The notes under the pieces: generated by a model
What the model saw: only the letters and a program-made list of their open reading frames with translations
Databases searched by the model: none
Told to the model about the DNA's origin: nothing
Position numbers and translations under genes: made by a program
In this document: one piece after another, positions 18,968 through 26,877 of the stretch
How positions within the stretch are numbered: position 1 is the first letter of the stretch
Layout of the letters: every line of letters begins with the position of its first letter
DNA from: Fimbriimonadales bacterium
Lineage (GTDB): Bacteria; Armatimonadota; Fimbriimonadia; Fimbriimonadales; ATM1
Direction: 5' to 3'
Length of the DNA stretch: 64,000 nt
Assembly (NCBI GenBank): GCA_035559795.1
Contig: DATMAR010000003.1
Location: forward strand, 496,001-560,000

Positions 18968-19465
18968 TTAATAAACCCATCCCTCTTCTCGCATTAGTCC
19001 AAGAAGGTCAATAGACCTGACACCAATCTTTTGACACACAAAGGGTATGCTAGACTTTCTTGGTGACTCCTCATTTATTAAAATTAGATTATTTAACTTT
19101 GCCTGTGCGACGAGCCAAGGATCAGCGTGTGTAGGTTTTTGTTTACCTTGTTGAAGAAACTTAACAAAGTCGGGCCCCATTGCTCCGATCTTTCGAATGA
19201 TATCGCTCTCATCTGGCAAATCATAATCCTGGAAAATACTTTTATACCTCCTCGCCCATAAAACCTGTTCCTTAGTTCCCTTTTCTTCTATTTCCTTCTT
19301 CACTTCAATGTGAGAAATAATTTTTCCTACCTTGCACAAATTGCAAACATCCTGCCAAAGTATTTTAAAAATTTCTTTATCGTATTTTTCTCCAGGATTC
19401 ATCAGCGTCAGAATTGCACTCGTATCAATGGTATATTTAGGTTGTTCGAAAAGATTGCGGCGCAT
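18968..19465 (-). CDS. DUF4411 family PIN-like protein (candidate toxin)
   Basis: A 165-residue protein with a PIN-type nuclease pattern: YTIDTSAIL near the N-terminus (D14), an acidic middle, T-H-A-D-P-W-L-V-A-Q (D115) and L-I-L-I-N-E-E (about residue 131). This is the layout of DUF4411, a predicted ribonuclease family. It starts four bases after the stop of the XRE-ImmA gene, on the same strand, so the two are almost certainly co-expressed. The pair is markedly more A/T rich than its neighbours, which suggests recent transfer. An RNase toxin role is inferred from family and pairing, not shown. Confidence 0.8.
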   Translation of the reverse strand: MRRNLFEQPKYTIDTSAILTLMNPGEKYDKEIFKILWQDVCNLCKVGKIISHIEVKKEIEEKGTKEQVLWARRYKSIFQDYDLPDESDIIRKIGAMGPDFVKFLQQGKQKPTHADPWLVAQAKLNNLILINEESPRKSSIPFVCQKIGVRSIDLLGLMREEGWVY

Positions 19466-19469
19466 ATTA

Positions 19470-20669
19470 TTAGTAGTTCAGCAACAGGGCTTCAACTTCT
19501 GGTAATGACTTAATACTTATGCCTAAGTAATCCGCTGCTTTATCAAGGGTAATCTTTCCTAGCCTCTTCGCATAAAGGACTAGTTCTGCAAATCTTCTGC
19601 TATTATTATTTAACGCCCGTCTAGCTGTGGTCATAATTGGAAGAAATTTATCTACATCATTTTGCTCTCTCTGCTCATATCTTTCTCTCCATTCGCTAAT
19701 CTTCTTCTTGTAAAAAGCATCATCAATAAAACCTAGGGTTAGATATTTCCTTAACAAGACCTCCTTACTAACCTTGAATATTTTCTGTAGTTTCTCTATG
19801 TACTCTTCAACCTTTTTCTTATCGAAATTACTAATCGAAACAGGCGAAACCTCAATAAATTCTGTATCTGGAACCAAAAATGAAGCGGCGAATTCGTTAC
19901 AGTACTTTTCCACCTCCTGGTGGGGCTGGACAAAATTATTACAAAGTGCCCCTTCTCTCAGAAGAATATGTGCAAACTCGTGTACTAGCGAAAATGACTT
20001 TGGTGCGTACCCAAAGTAACCGCCATCTTTATTGTTAATCACAATTAAATGAGGCAATTTGTCAGCCAAAGAGAAAGCTCTTGCATCTTCGATTGGAAAA
20101 GATGCTTTAATTGTGTAAACGTTAACTTCTTCTAATTTTGCGCGAATTGTACTAAATAATTCACGGTAATTCCTAATCTTATCTTTTTGTATTTCAAACG
20201 AAAAATCGAATTTCCTTCTAAAATAACCAGCCAACTCCTTAGGATTGTCTGATAGAGACATTCTCTTAAATGGTAGTGATAAATTCCAATTTAGCTCCTC
20301 CGATAGTTCAATAAAAGCTTCTTGAACAAATCTAGCCCTCCTTAAAACCAATACGGCTTCCGAGGACATTCTTCTGTGTACCCCAGATTCCATTGTTCTC
20401 CTATCTTTTGGAGGAGGTAACTCAACTGGAGGTTTCGTTAAAAAGAAAACTGACAATGGCCTTTTATAAAGCCTAGCCAATTCCTGTAAAAGTGTAAAAC
20501 GAATTTCGCGCTCGTTACTCTCAATGTCTTTTAAAAACGCCAAATCGACACCAAACTTCTGTTTGGACTTTCGTAAAAAATGATTGACAACATCTCTTTC
20601 GGTTAAATGAAGAGATGTTCTTGCCCATTTAAGAATTATAGGAGATACTTTTACCTTTGTTGAAGCCAC
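19470..20669 (-). CDS. XRE-type regulator fused to ImmA/IrrE-type metallopeptidase
   Basis: A 399-residue protein. Residues 10-75 form a helix-turn-helix domain of XRE type (LHLTERDVVNHF, FLKDIESNEREIRFTLLQELARLYKRPLSVFF). Residues about 165-280 hold an ImmA/IrrE (COG2856) zinc peptidase with H-E-F-A-H (H230, E231, H234) and a downstream E-K-Y-C-N-E-F-A-A glutamate motif. ImmA enzymes cleave phage-type repressors, and fused forms are frequent antitoxins of predicted toxin-antitoxin pairs. The start is GTG 20669, preceded by TATAAAAT. Paired with the DUF4411 gene it probably regulates and neutralises it. Confidence 0.85.
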   Translation of the reverse strand: MASTKVKVSPIILKWARTSLHLTERDVVNHFLRKSKQKFGVDLAFLKDIESNEREIRFTLLQELARLYKRPLSVFFLTKPPVELPPPKDRRTMESGVHRRMSSEAVLVLRRARFVQEAFIELSEELNWNLSLPFKRMSLSDNPKELAGYFRRKFDFSFEIQKDKIRNYRELFSTIRAKLEEVNVYTIKASFPIEDARAFSLADKLPHLIVINNKDGGYFGYAPKSFSLVHEFAHILLREGALCNNFVQPHQEVEKYCNEFAASFLVPDTEFIEVSPVSISNFDKKKVEEYIEKLQKIFKVSKEVLLRKYLTLGFIDDAFYKKKISEWRERYEQREQNDVDKFLPIMTTARRALNNNSRRFAELVLYAKRLGKITLDKAADYLGISIKSLPEVEALLLNY

Positions 20670-20774
20670 GTCCTCATTTTATACCAATAACAATTTATTT
20701 CCACCTCTTCTTCTGCTGATTGGTTTTTAGGAATAAGGCTGTAGTCACGATATTTTCAGTCTTCTGACACCTCT

Positions 20775-21395
20775 TTATCCGCTCTTTTCGATTCTCCGCG
20801 GTTCGCGGACTTCTTGCCCACTGGTTCCGTATTCTCTCTTGAGAGGTCCTTCCCCTTTTACGAACCAAAAGGCGAGACGACGCTGTGCGGGGCGAGGAGA
20901 GCCATCGTCGAGTTCGAGCGCAACCTCCACATGCACGGCTTCCGTTACCCCCGTTTCGAAGGTAATGGTTTCCGCGCTGGTATGAATCTTGGCGCGAGAA
21001 GGAATTTCTCTCGTTCCGATGACCAATTTGCCTTCCCAAGACAAATCCTCTCCCACACGCATAGGAAAACGCAGAAGAGGCAATTCCGGAGCGAAGGTCT
21101 CTCCGGTTTCCCCGTCTCGAAGTCTCACCAACCAAATCCCCTCCGTCGTAACACGATATGTCTCTTTCTCCATGACGACGCCTTCGTTGATCAATTGCAA
21201 TTCTCGTTCCGTACCTTTCGCTTCCAATTTCAATTCTATGGGGATTTCCAAATTCGCCAAACGGAGAGTTGCATAGGGTTGTTTCCATTCGCTGGGGAAA
21301 TAATTGTCGCTATATCGCAGTTCTTTATCTCCGCCTTGCGGAGTGCATCCCAATAATAGCAACGTGAAAACGGATAACACCAAAAAACTTCTCAC
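20775..21395 (-). CDS. Small lipoprotein of a tandem paralog cluster (member 1)
   Basis: A 206-residue predicted lipoprotein: signal peptide MRSFLVLSVFTLLLLG then Cys17 (LLLLGC). It keeps the cluster's late pattern of a proline-led strand, W-E-G-K-L and a closing G-E-G-P-L-K segment, and lacks the early W-x-Y motif of members 2 and 4. Its ATG overlaps the stop of member 2 by four bases. No known family was recognised. A beta-rich periplasmic or outer-membrane role is inferred. It is the last gene of a minus-strand run that begins with a SecD-head-like protein. The 105-bp gap to the XRE gene holds nothing recognisable. Confidence 0.7.
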   Translation of the reverse strand: MRSFLVLSVFTLLLLGCTPQGGDKELRYSDNYFPSEWKQPYATLRLANLEIPIELKLEAKGTERELQLINEGVVMEKETYRVTTEGIWLVRLRDGETGETFAPELPLLRFPMRVGEDLSWEGKLVIGTREIPSRAKIHTSAETITFETGVTEAVHVEVALELDDGSPRPAQRRLAFWFVKGEGPLKREYGTSGQEVREPRRIEKSG

Positions 21396-22000
21396 TTTTC
21401 GTTTTCCGAATATCGCACCAATTCCATTATGGTCGTTTGTTTCGGTTTGCCTTTCACTTCCAATTTGCGATAGGTTAGCCCGACACCGGAAAGATAATGT
21501 TCCGTAGAATGAACATGAACTTTTTCTCGTCCGACTTGATATTCCGTGTCACTATCTACTCGAAGAACTCTTTGTTTTTTATTGAGCACAAACGCTTCCT
21601 CGAATCCGATAATCTTCGTTTTCGTCGTAGACATGGAATAAAAACCCGCAAGAGGCATTTCTCCTTGATACTCCCATGTCAATCCGGCAGTCGGCTTCAA
21701 AGGCAACACGGGAATGCTTTTCGGTAAAAGTTTTTTCTCTTCTACTGCTGCGACTGTGATGAAATCTCCCTCTATAGCGTAATAAACGACATTATCCACT
21801 TGTCCATTGACGATAACATCCATAGGGAAGACTTTTTTGCCTTGAATTTCTAAGGGGGGGCGAACTACATGTTTCTGAATGCCGAATTCTTTATCGCCTA
21901 CAATGACGTGGTATTCCCATGTTGTTCCCGGTTTAAGAGGAAAATAAACAGGCTCTTGAAAGGAAATAGACAAAAAAACTAAAGCGTGCAATAAAACCAT
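21392..22000 (-). CDS. Secreted protein of the tandem paralog cluster (member 2)
   Basis: A 202-residue protein with a signal peptide (MVLLHALVFLSISFQEP) but no lipobox cysteine, so it is probably a free periplasmic member. It carries the shared features: an N-terminal Y-F-P-L-K-P-G-T-T-W-E-Y strand, a central L-P-L-K-P-T-A-G-L-T-W-E-Y block and a C-terminal Y-L-S-G-V-G-L-T-Y-R-K segment. These match members 3 and 4 in order and spacing by eye. It lies two bases from member 3 and overlaps member 1. Function unknown. Confidence 0.68.
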   Translation of the reverse strand: MVLLHALVFLSISFQEPVYFPLKPGTTWEYHVIVGDKEFGIQKHVVRPPLEIQGKKVFPMDVIVNGQVDNVVYYAIEGDFITVAAVEEKKLLPKSIPVLPLKPTAGLTWEYQGEMPLAGFYSMSTTKTKIIGFEEAFVLNKKQRVLRVDSDTEYQVGREKVHVHSTEHYLSGVGLTYRKLEVKGKPKQTTIMELVRYSENEK

Positions 22001-22002
22001 TT

Positions 22003-22773
22003 TTAACCTTCGGAAATTGCCTCGAACTCCAGGCGAATTTCTCGCGGTTGGTCGGCTACTTTTCCTTTCTGGGTAGAAACGAGCTTGATCACACCGATTC
22101 CCTCAGCGAAATAAGAGCGCGACGTAACATTCAAACTAATGTTGCCCCCTCTCAATGTTCCCGTTTCAGAGACGACGATAGCATCGTAGGCTCCGAGAGA
22201 AACCTTTACCTTCTCTTTCCCTATGACTTTATATTTCGACTCGACGGAGAGTGTTCCCATTTGAGGCGATGTGAAAGAATATTTCGTCGTCCAAGTTTTT
22301 CCTTTGGTCAATTCTGCAGGAAGATAAATGGATTTTGGTTGGATAGATGCCCCCCCTATAGACACGGCATAAACTCCGTCTTTATTGATTTCGTAACTTT
22401 CGGTACCGACTCGCTCCGCCATTTTGCCTTTCCATACAGCCTCGATTTTCGCGACGCCATTTTCAACGCTCACGACACGCACTGTGCGAGTATCGGTTAG
22501 GGCTTCCCCTCCGCCTTTGATTCTATACCGTACCGGTTTTTCGAAGGGTGCTCCGAAATAACGAGCCCCTTCGTGTAAAAGTTCCGATGGAAAAGCATGA
22601 GTTCGGTCTTCGGAAGCGAGTTCTTTTACTTGCGGTGTTTTAGTTTTCTCTGTCTCCGAAACGTTCGATGACGCCGTTGCACCTTCACTGAGAGGTTGTG
22701 GCTCCGGTTTCGGTTGACAACTCGCTATCGAACTAACGATGAGTACCGAAATCAAGAGCCATCTCGTTTTCAT
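22003..22773 (-). CDS. Lipoprotein of the tandem paralog cluster (member 3)
   Basis: A 256-residue lipoprotein: signal peptide then a lipobox (SSIASC, Cys19), followed by a Pro/Ser/Thr-rich linker of about 35 residues. The body has the shared two-part layout, with I-Y-L-P-A-E-L-T-K-G-K-T-W-T-T-K in the middle and Y-F-A-E-G-I-G-V-I-K near the end. The linker suggests it reaches away from the membrane. Function unknown. It is two bases from member 2 and 22 bases from member 4, so these genes should share a transcript. Confidence 0.7.
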   Translation of the reverse strand: MKTRWLLISVLIVSSIASCQPKPEPQPLSEGATASSNVSETEKTKTPQVKELASEDRTHAFPSELLHEGARYFGAPFEKPVRYRIKGGGEALTDTRTVRVVSVENGVAKIEAVWKGKMAERVGTESYEINKDGVYAVSIGGASIQPKSIYLPAELTKGKTWTTKYSFTSPQMGTLSVESKYKVIGKEKVKVSLGAYDAIVVSETGTLRGGNISLNVTSRSYFAEGIGVIKLVSTQKGKVADQPREIRLEFEAISEG

Positions 22774-22795
22774 TACCGCTTTTCCCTTGTCATTG

Positions 22796-23512
22796 TTATT
22801 TTATCGTATGACTTTTGAGACTCATCATGAAAACATTCACCCCTTTGGGAGAAACTATTCTTTCTTGCGTCTTCACTAAGCCTACCTTCGGAGTAAACCA
22901 CATCACTTGGTTAGTTTGGTAATCCGTCCCCTGATAGCGATATTTTTGGGTTACATCTACGCGGTAGGCTCTGAATCTTCCCGCCGGTGTGTCCGTTTCG
23001 TATTCTCCCTTCATTTCGACAGTCATTACGATGGCTCCTATGGCTGGTGTCCCCGGCATCAAAGCTTTGCCCTTCCAAGTAACCGTTCGTCCGGTTTTCA
23101 AGGGCCACAAACAAATAGGTTGCGGGGAATCGGGTGAAAGGCTCCTATTTCCTCCTTTCACCCCCAACTGATACAAACCTTTGTCGGTTACTCGTATTGT
23201 CATCACTCCTATCGGTTCGTTTTTAGCGTTGAGCATTTGAATGTCTGCTTCTTTTCCTCCTTGGACTTGACGAATCTTTACAACCTTATTCGTTTGTTCT
23301 CCCGTGCCCCTTCTCACTCCCGATTGCGAATATTGTTCCACCTCCACAGAATACGTCCAAGCATTTCCTTCAGAAACCGGAAAAATATCCGCCACCGATT
23401 TCGCTTCGTAGAAAATGACCGGTTGTTGTTTCGCTTGGCTTACCGGGGTAGTCGTCGGTCCGCAACTATACAAAACAACAGCGAGCAACGGAGATAAAAG
23501 CCAAAAGCGCAT
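22796..23512 (-). CDS. Lipoprotein of the tandem paralog cluster (member 4)
   Basis: A 238-residue lipoprotein: MRFWLLSPLLAVVLYSC with the lipobox Cys17. The open frame extends far upstream, but ATG 23512 gives the signal peptide and has an AGAGGAAG site. It shows the cluster layout most clearly: I-F-P-V-S-E-G-N-A-W-T-Y-S-V, then W-P-L-K-T-G-R-T-V-T-W-K-G-K, then W-F-T-P-K-V-G-L-V-K. It lies two bases after the SecD-head-like gene. Function unknown; beta-rich and extracytoplasmic. Confidence 0.7.
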   Translation of the reverse strand: MRFWLLSPLLAVVLYSCGPTTTPVSQAKQQPVIFYEAKSVADIFPVSEGNAWTYSVEVEQYSQSGVRRGTGEQTNKVVKIRQVQGGKEADIQMLNAKNEPIGVMTIRVTDKGLYQLGVKGGNRSLSPDSPQPICLWPLKTGRTVTWKGKALMPGTPAIGAIVMTVEMKGEYETDTPAGRFRAYRVDVTQKYRYQGTDYQTNQVMWFTPKVGLVKTQERIVSPKGVNVFMMSLKSHTIK

Positions 23513-23514
23513 AT

Positions 23515-24684
23515 TTACTTCCTCTGTATTTTCCCGTTTATGTTCTTCATTGCTGCTCGGTAAGAACGAACTGTTTCCACAGCGAGTTCTGCAAGTTCCC
23601 GCTCGGTGATGTTCGTAAACGCCGCTGTAGAATACTTCATTTCCCCTTTCACGGTCGGGGCAGCGATCGCCATATCGCCTACGACGAGCAAAAGTTGACT
23701 GCGAGGATATTGGGCAGTGTATTGCCAAAGTCGAAGACGACCTTCGTCTGTAAGACCAAAGGAAACCGTATAAACATTACCTTCTCCATCCGGATCGAGT
23801 GTTTCTTCGGAATGGGCTTCCGTTATTTCCCGTTCTGTCACTAAAACTGTCGAGCGCCGTATCAAATCTTCCGCCGGCTTCGATAGACGTTCGCTGTTTT
23901 CTTCTGAAATGATTTCCTTCAAAGAATGAGCCACATTTTCGACCTCTCCGTTCTTTTTCATCTCCTCCCAAATCCTTTCGTACACCTTTAAATATGTAGT
24001 GAGAGGAACGTCATATTTCGTTGCGATTTCTTTGCTCGTTATTACACGCGCAACCAAACGTGTTTTGTAAGGCACGAGAACTTTTCCCGTTACGGTTTTC
24101 GATCCTTTTTTTGTCGGCACAGTGACGCGTACGGGAACTTCGATGTGGATTCCTTCGTGAAACGCCGATTTCGATAAGACGTCGGCAGGCGCTCCGTCCA
24201 AACGCGTATTGAGGTCTTTTTCTAACTCTTCCTTGAATTTTTTATCACCTTCGAGTGCTTTTCGAATGTCTTTTGCTTTCCAAATCGTTTCTTCACGAGG
24301 AATGATTTCTTCTTCCATATTATTGAGAATCGTAACCAATTCGCTCAGAGACTCCGAATCACCCCTAAGCGTGCCAATCAAAGCCCCGATGGGGATTCGA
24401 GTTTCGGAACTCGTGGAAGTTTCGATAACCTCATCTTTAGACTCTTCGGGAGTCGGGGCAGAAAATTCATCGGAGCCCCCTTTGACGAGTTGGGCAATTC
24501 CGTTCGCTACGATAATTCTTTCGTTCCGCAAATGAACCCCGAGGATGTTCAACTTTCCCGGTTCGAGCGGCTCGATTTTCCGAGGAAGTATCACCCAATG
24601 AACGTAAGCCCATTGCCCCCCGTAATATGCAGCGAGGGCGAACGCCACGAACAACACGAATAATATGCTTCCGGGGATTCTCAT
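23515..24684 (-). CDS. Membrane-anchored protein with SecD P1-head-like domain
   Basis: A 389-residue protein with one N-terminal membrane segment (ILFVLFVAFALAAYYGGQWAYVHWVIL). A charged, helix-rich middle follows. The C-terminal ~85 residues resemble the P1 head of SecD/SecDF: Y-T-V-S-F-G-L-T-D-E-G-R-L-R-L-W-Q-Y-T, L-L-L-V-V-G-D-M-A-I-A-A-P, A-F-T-N-I-T-E-R-E-L-A-E-L-A. SecDF uses this head to pull secreted proteins outward, but here the twelve-helix channel is absent. It heads the run of four related lipo- or secreted proteins with a two-base gap, so a shared role in the envelope is likely. The assignment rests on pattern only. Confidence 0.6.
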   Translation of the reverse strand: MRIPGSILFVLFVAFALAAYYGGQWAYVHWVILPRKIEPLEPGKLNILGVHLRNERIIVANGIAQLVKGGSDEFSAPTPEESKDEVIETSTSSETRIPIGALIGTLRGDSESLSELVTILNNMEEEIIPREETIWKAKDIRKALEGDKKFKEELEKDLNTRLDGAPADVLSKSAFHEGIHIEVPVRVTVPTKKGSKTVTGKVLVPYKTRLVARVITSKEIATKYDVPLTTYLKVYERIWEEMKKNGEVENVAHSLKEIISEENSERLSKPAEDLIRRSTVLVTEREITEAHSEETLDPDGEGNVYTVSFGLTDEGRLRLWQYTAQYPRSQLLLVVGDMAIAAPTVKGEMKYSTAAFTNITERELAELAVETVRSYRAAMKNINGKIQRK

Positions 24685-24750
24685 TTTCGAAACTTCATAT
24701 AACTTGGAATATCGTTTTGAAATCGCATATCATCGAGAGATTCTCGCAAA

Positions 24751-26025
24751 TCACCCCCCTCGCAATATCAAAGGTAAAGTAGAAACCCAATAGGGAATCC
24801 CGTCTACTTCGAATTCTGCTTCTCCAATCACGGCTCGATATCCGTTGCTGTTATCGGGACCGGGAACGGCGAACTCCGAACCATTCTCTTGTTCATATAC
24901 CTTCACCCATTTTGCATGGGAAAAATTCGCAGAACCAGAACGCGCGAGCCACAGCCTCTGTTTTTTGGAATAGGGAGTATCGAGTTTCAGAATTGCCGTC
25001 GAGGGGAATTTCCCTGCCCCCCCTGTAACTATCCATGTCCATTGAATGATGGGAAGCGCTCTTCGGGATGCCACGATTCTCGAAAATGCCGCTAATGTAT
25101 TCAGCACACGTTTCCTATCTTCGAGACCGTGACCCGAATTCGGAACATAAAATACGTATTTCGCAAGTTCGAACCGATCCCAATAAAGACTCAAAGCATC
25201 GAGTGTCCAAAACGTATCGTTCGCTCCTAAAATCAAAAATTTCGGCATGAGCATTTTTCTCATATAGAAATATGGATCTACCAACGCGATGAGTTTTTTC
25301 CCTTGAGGCTTATCCACCCAATCCATCAACCCCGCTTCCACGTACGGTTTTAATTCCGGACTGTAATCCCCCCATAACTCTTTTTGATGTTTCAACTGTT
25401 CCTCTATATGCAGCATATCGAATACCATCGGAGCCAAACCGATGATGCGCTTGTCAAGAGACGCAACGAGATACGCTGTCCACCCGCGTTTACTTGCACC
25501 GGTTAAAACGAATTTATCCACTTTCGCCTGTGTCTTTTCTTTCGTATATTCCGAAACCGCATCCATTGCGCGAACCACACTGCGCGTCATGGGGAAAAGA
25601 AGCACCCAATCGGGTTGCTGTGTTTCGAGATATTTCACGAAGGTATAAGCCATCAAATCGTCTTCGCTTAAATTGTCGAACAAAGGTTGATTAGGAATAT
25701 CGTAAAGCACGACGACCGCCATTCTGGCAATGTCGCCCAGTTTGTACGCATTCTCCAAATCATCATCATGCTTGCCCCGATTTCCCGTAACGATAAAAAT
25801 CGCTTTTCCTGGATAATCTTGCTGTTTAGGTTCGTAAATCTCTAATTCGTGCTTCCATTGTCTTCCCTGCCATATTTGGGAGATTAGGAAAAGCGTGTGG
25901 AGCTTCCCCCCCTTATATTCTCTGGTTTCGACATGCTTCCAAGAGAATTCGTTTTTCGACCCGTTCGTGAATTCTTCGAGTGGATTATTTTGAATGGCGA
26001 GACATAACCCCAAAAACAGAAGCAT
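24751..26025 (-). CDS. PhoPQ-activated pathogenicity-related (PqaA family) protein
   Basis: A 424-residue secreted alpha/beta-hydrolase-like protein of the PqaA family (PF10142). It has a short signal peptide (MLLFLGLCLAIQ), W-V-L-L-F-P-M-T-R-S-V-V-R-A-M-D-A-V, the nucleophile elbow G-A-S-K-R-G-W-T-A-Y, L-G-A-N-D-T-F-W-T-L-D-A and a late Y-V-P-N-S-G-H-G-L histidine. The catalytic triad is therefore probably complete; the substrate is unknown. The family name comes from Salmonella PqaA and does not imply virulence. The gene ends exactly in R-G-G-stop, written as a G6 tract. The next gene starts 66 bases downstream on the same strand. Confidence 0.82.
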   Translation of the reverse strand: MLLFLGLCLAIQNNPLEEFTNGSKNEFSWKHVETREYKGGKLHTLFLISQIWQGRQWKHELEIYEPKQQDYPGKAIFIVTGNRGKHDDDLENAYKLGDIARMAVVVLYDIPNQPLFDNLSEDDLMAYTFVKYLETQQPDWVLLFPMTRSVVRAMDAVSEYTKEKTQAKVDKFVLTGASKRGWTAYLVASLDKRIIGLAPMVFDMLHIEEQLKHQKELWGDYSPELKPYVEAGLMDWVDKPQGKKLIALVDPYFYMRKMLMPKFLILGANDTFWTLDALSLYWDRFELAKYVFYVPNSGHGLEDRKRVLNTLAAFSRIVASRRALPIIQWTWIVTGGAGKFPSTAILKLDTPYSKKQRLWLARSGSANFSHAKWVKVYEQENGSEFAVPGPDNSNGYRAVIGEAEFEVDGIPYWVSTLPLILRGG

Positions 26026-26071
26026 TCTTTCTATCCTTTTGAATAAACCACGCGTGTGTGTTTAACCGTTC

Positions 26072-26737
26072 CTAATTCGAACAAAAATATTCTTCGAACT
26101 CGTCCAGAGGTTCTGTCGTAAGATACCCCATGAATTTCTCTGCCTGAGCCTCCAAGCGAGGGATAATCCAACGGATTCTCTCCGCCGTGTCCGTGAGTTC
26201 CAAAAGATGTTGCTTTTCTAAAACGGCGAGTTGCACGCATCCTGCCATTGCGAAAGATAGTGCAACCGGGTCATCCGTAAATTGAACCTTCAAGCGAACA
26301 TCTTGCCGGCCGAAAAGGTAAGAAAGATGCTTTAGAAAGGTCTCTTTTGCGACTTCGATTAGAGTTCTCGAAGCGGGGTCTTCTTCCAATTCCATTTCAA
26401 TGATGGGTTCTACATAACCAACTAAATAGGGCCTCGAATAATCGAAATGCCGTATGCGGAAGCGTCTTTCCCCGACTGCGAGGACATGGAGTTTCCCATC
26501 TTCCATTTCGTGATAAGTGATGATCCTTGCCGATGTACCCACCAAGTAAGGCTCTGGAACACCTCCTACCTCTTCCCCTTCCCGAATAAGCACGACTCCG
26601 AAAGCACGGTCCTCTCGAAGACACAGGCTAATCATCTCCACATAACGTTCATCCAGCACGAATAACGGGATCGCCTGATAGGGCAAAAGAACCGCATTTA
26701 GCGGAAAAAGAGGCATTTCCTCAAGCGGAGGAGTCAT
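26072..26737 (-). CDS. Lon N-terminal substrate-binding domain protein
   Basis: A 221-residue stand-alone LON N-domain (PF02190): M-P-L-F-P-L-N-A-V-L-L-P-Y-Q-A-I-P-L-F-V-L-D-E-R-Y at the start, then G-V-V-L-I-R-E-G-E-E-V-G and a helical C-terminus. It lacks the AAA and protease parts of Lon. Such proteins are widespread and are thought to bind misfolded or partner proteins; their role is poorly defined. It is followed by the PqaA-like gene after 46 bases and is divergent from the sensor kinase. Confidence 0.82.
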   Translation of the reverse strand: MTPPLEEMPLFPLNAVLLPYQAIPLFVLDERYVEMISLCLREDRAFGVVLIREGEEVGGVPEPYLVGTSARIITYHEMEDGKLHVLAVGERRFRIRHFDYSRPYLVGYVEPIIEMELEEDPASRTLIEVAKETFLKHLSYLFGRQDVRLKVQFTDDPVALSFAMAGCVQLAVLEKQHLLELTDTAERIRWIIPRLEAQAEKFMGYLTTEPLDEFEEYFCSN

Positions 26738-26835
26738 AATATCTACTTGGGAGTTAGTTTAACCAATAATAGCATTTAAACGTATGGTAAGGTTACGAGA
26801 CTTTTTCCGAACACGAAAAGTACTTTCATCGTCGG

Positions 26836-26841
26836 TATAAT
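26836..26841 (+). promoter_or_regulatory. Candidate -10 box for the sensor kinase
   Basis: A perfect TATAAT sits 36 bases before the kinase ATG in the 140-bp divergent gap. No convincing -35 box was found. Confidence 0.3.
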
Positions 26842-26877
26842 CGAACCCCACGCTCCCCCTTAGCGTCAAGAAGAAGC

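Noticed and set aside
20695-21288. Alternative 197-residue frame over lipoprotein member 1
   Set aside because: It is Arg/Gly-rich with no signal sequence and is the shadow of a frame that has a lipobox and good spacing.
23513-23728. N-terminal extension of lipoprotein member 4
   Set aside because: The extension reads antisense-like Arg/Cys-rich sequence inside the SecD-head gene; ATG 23512 has a ribosome site and gives a lipobox.
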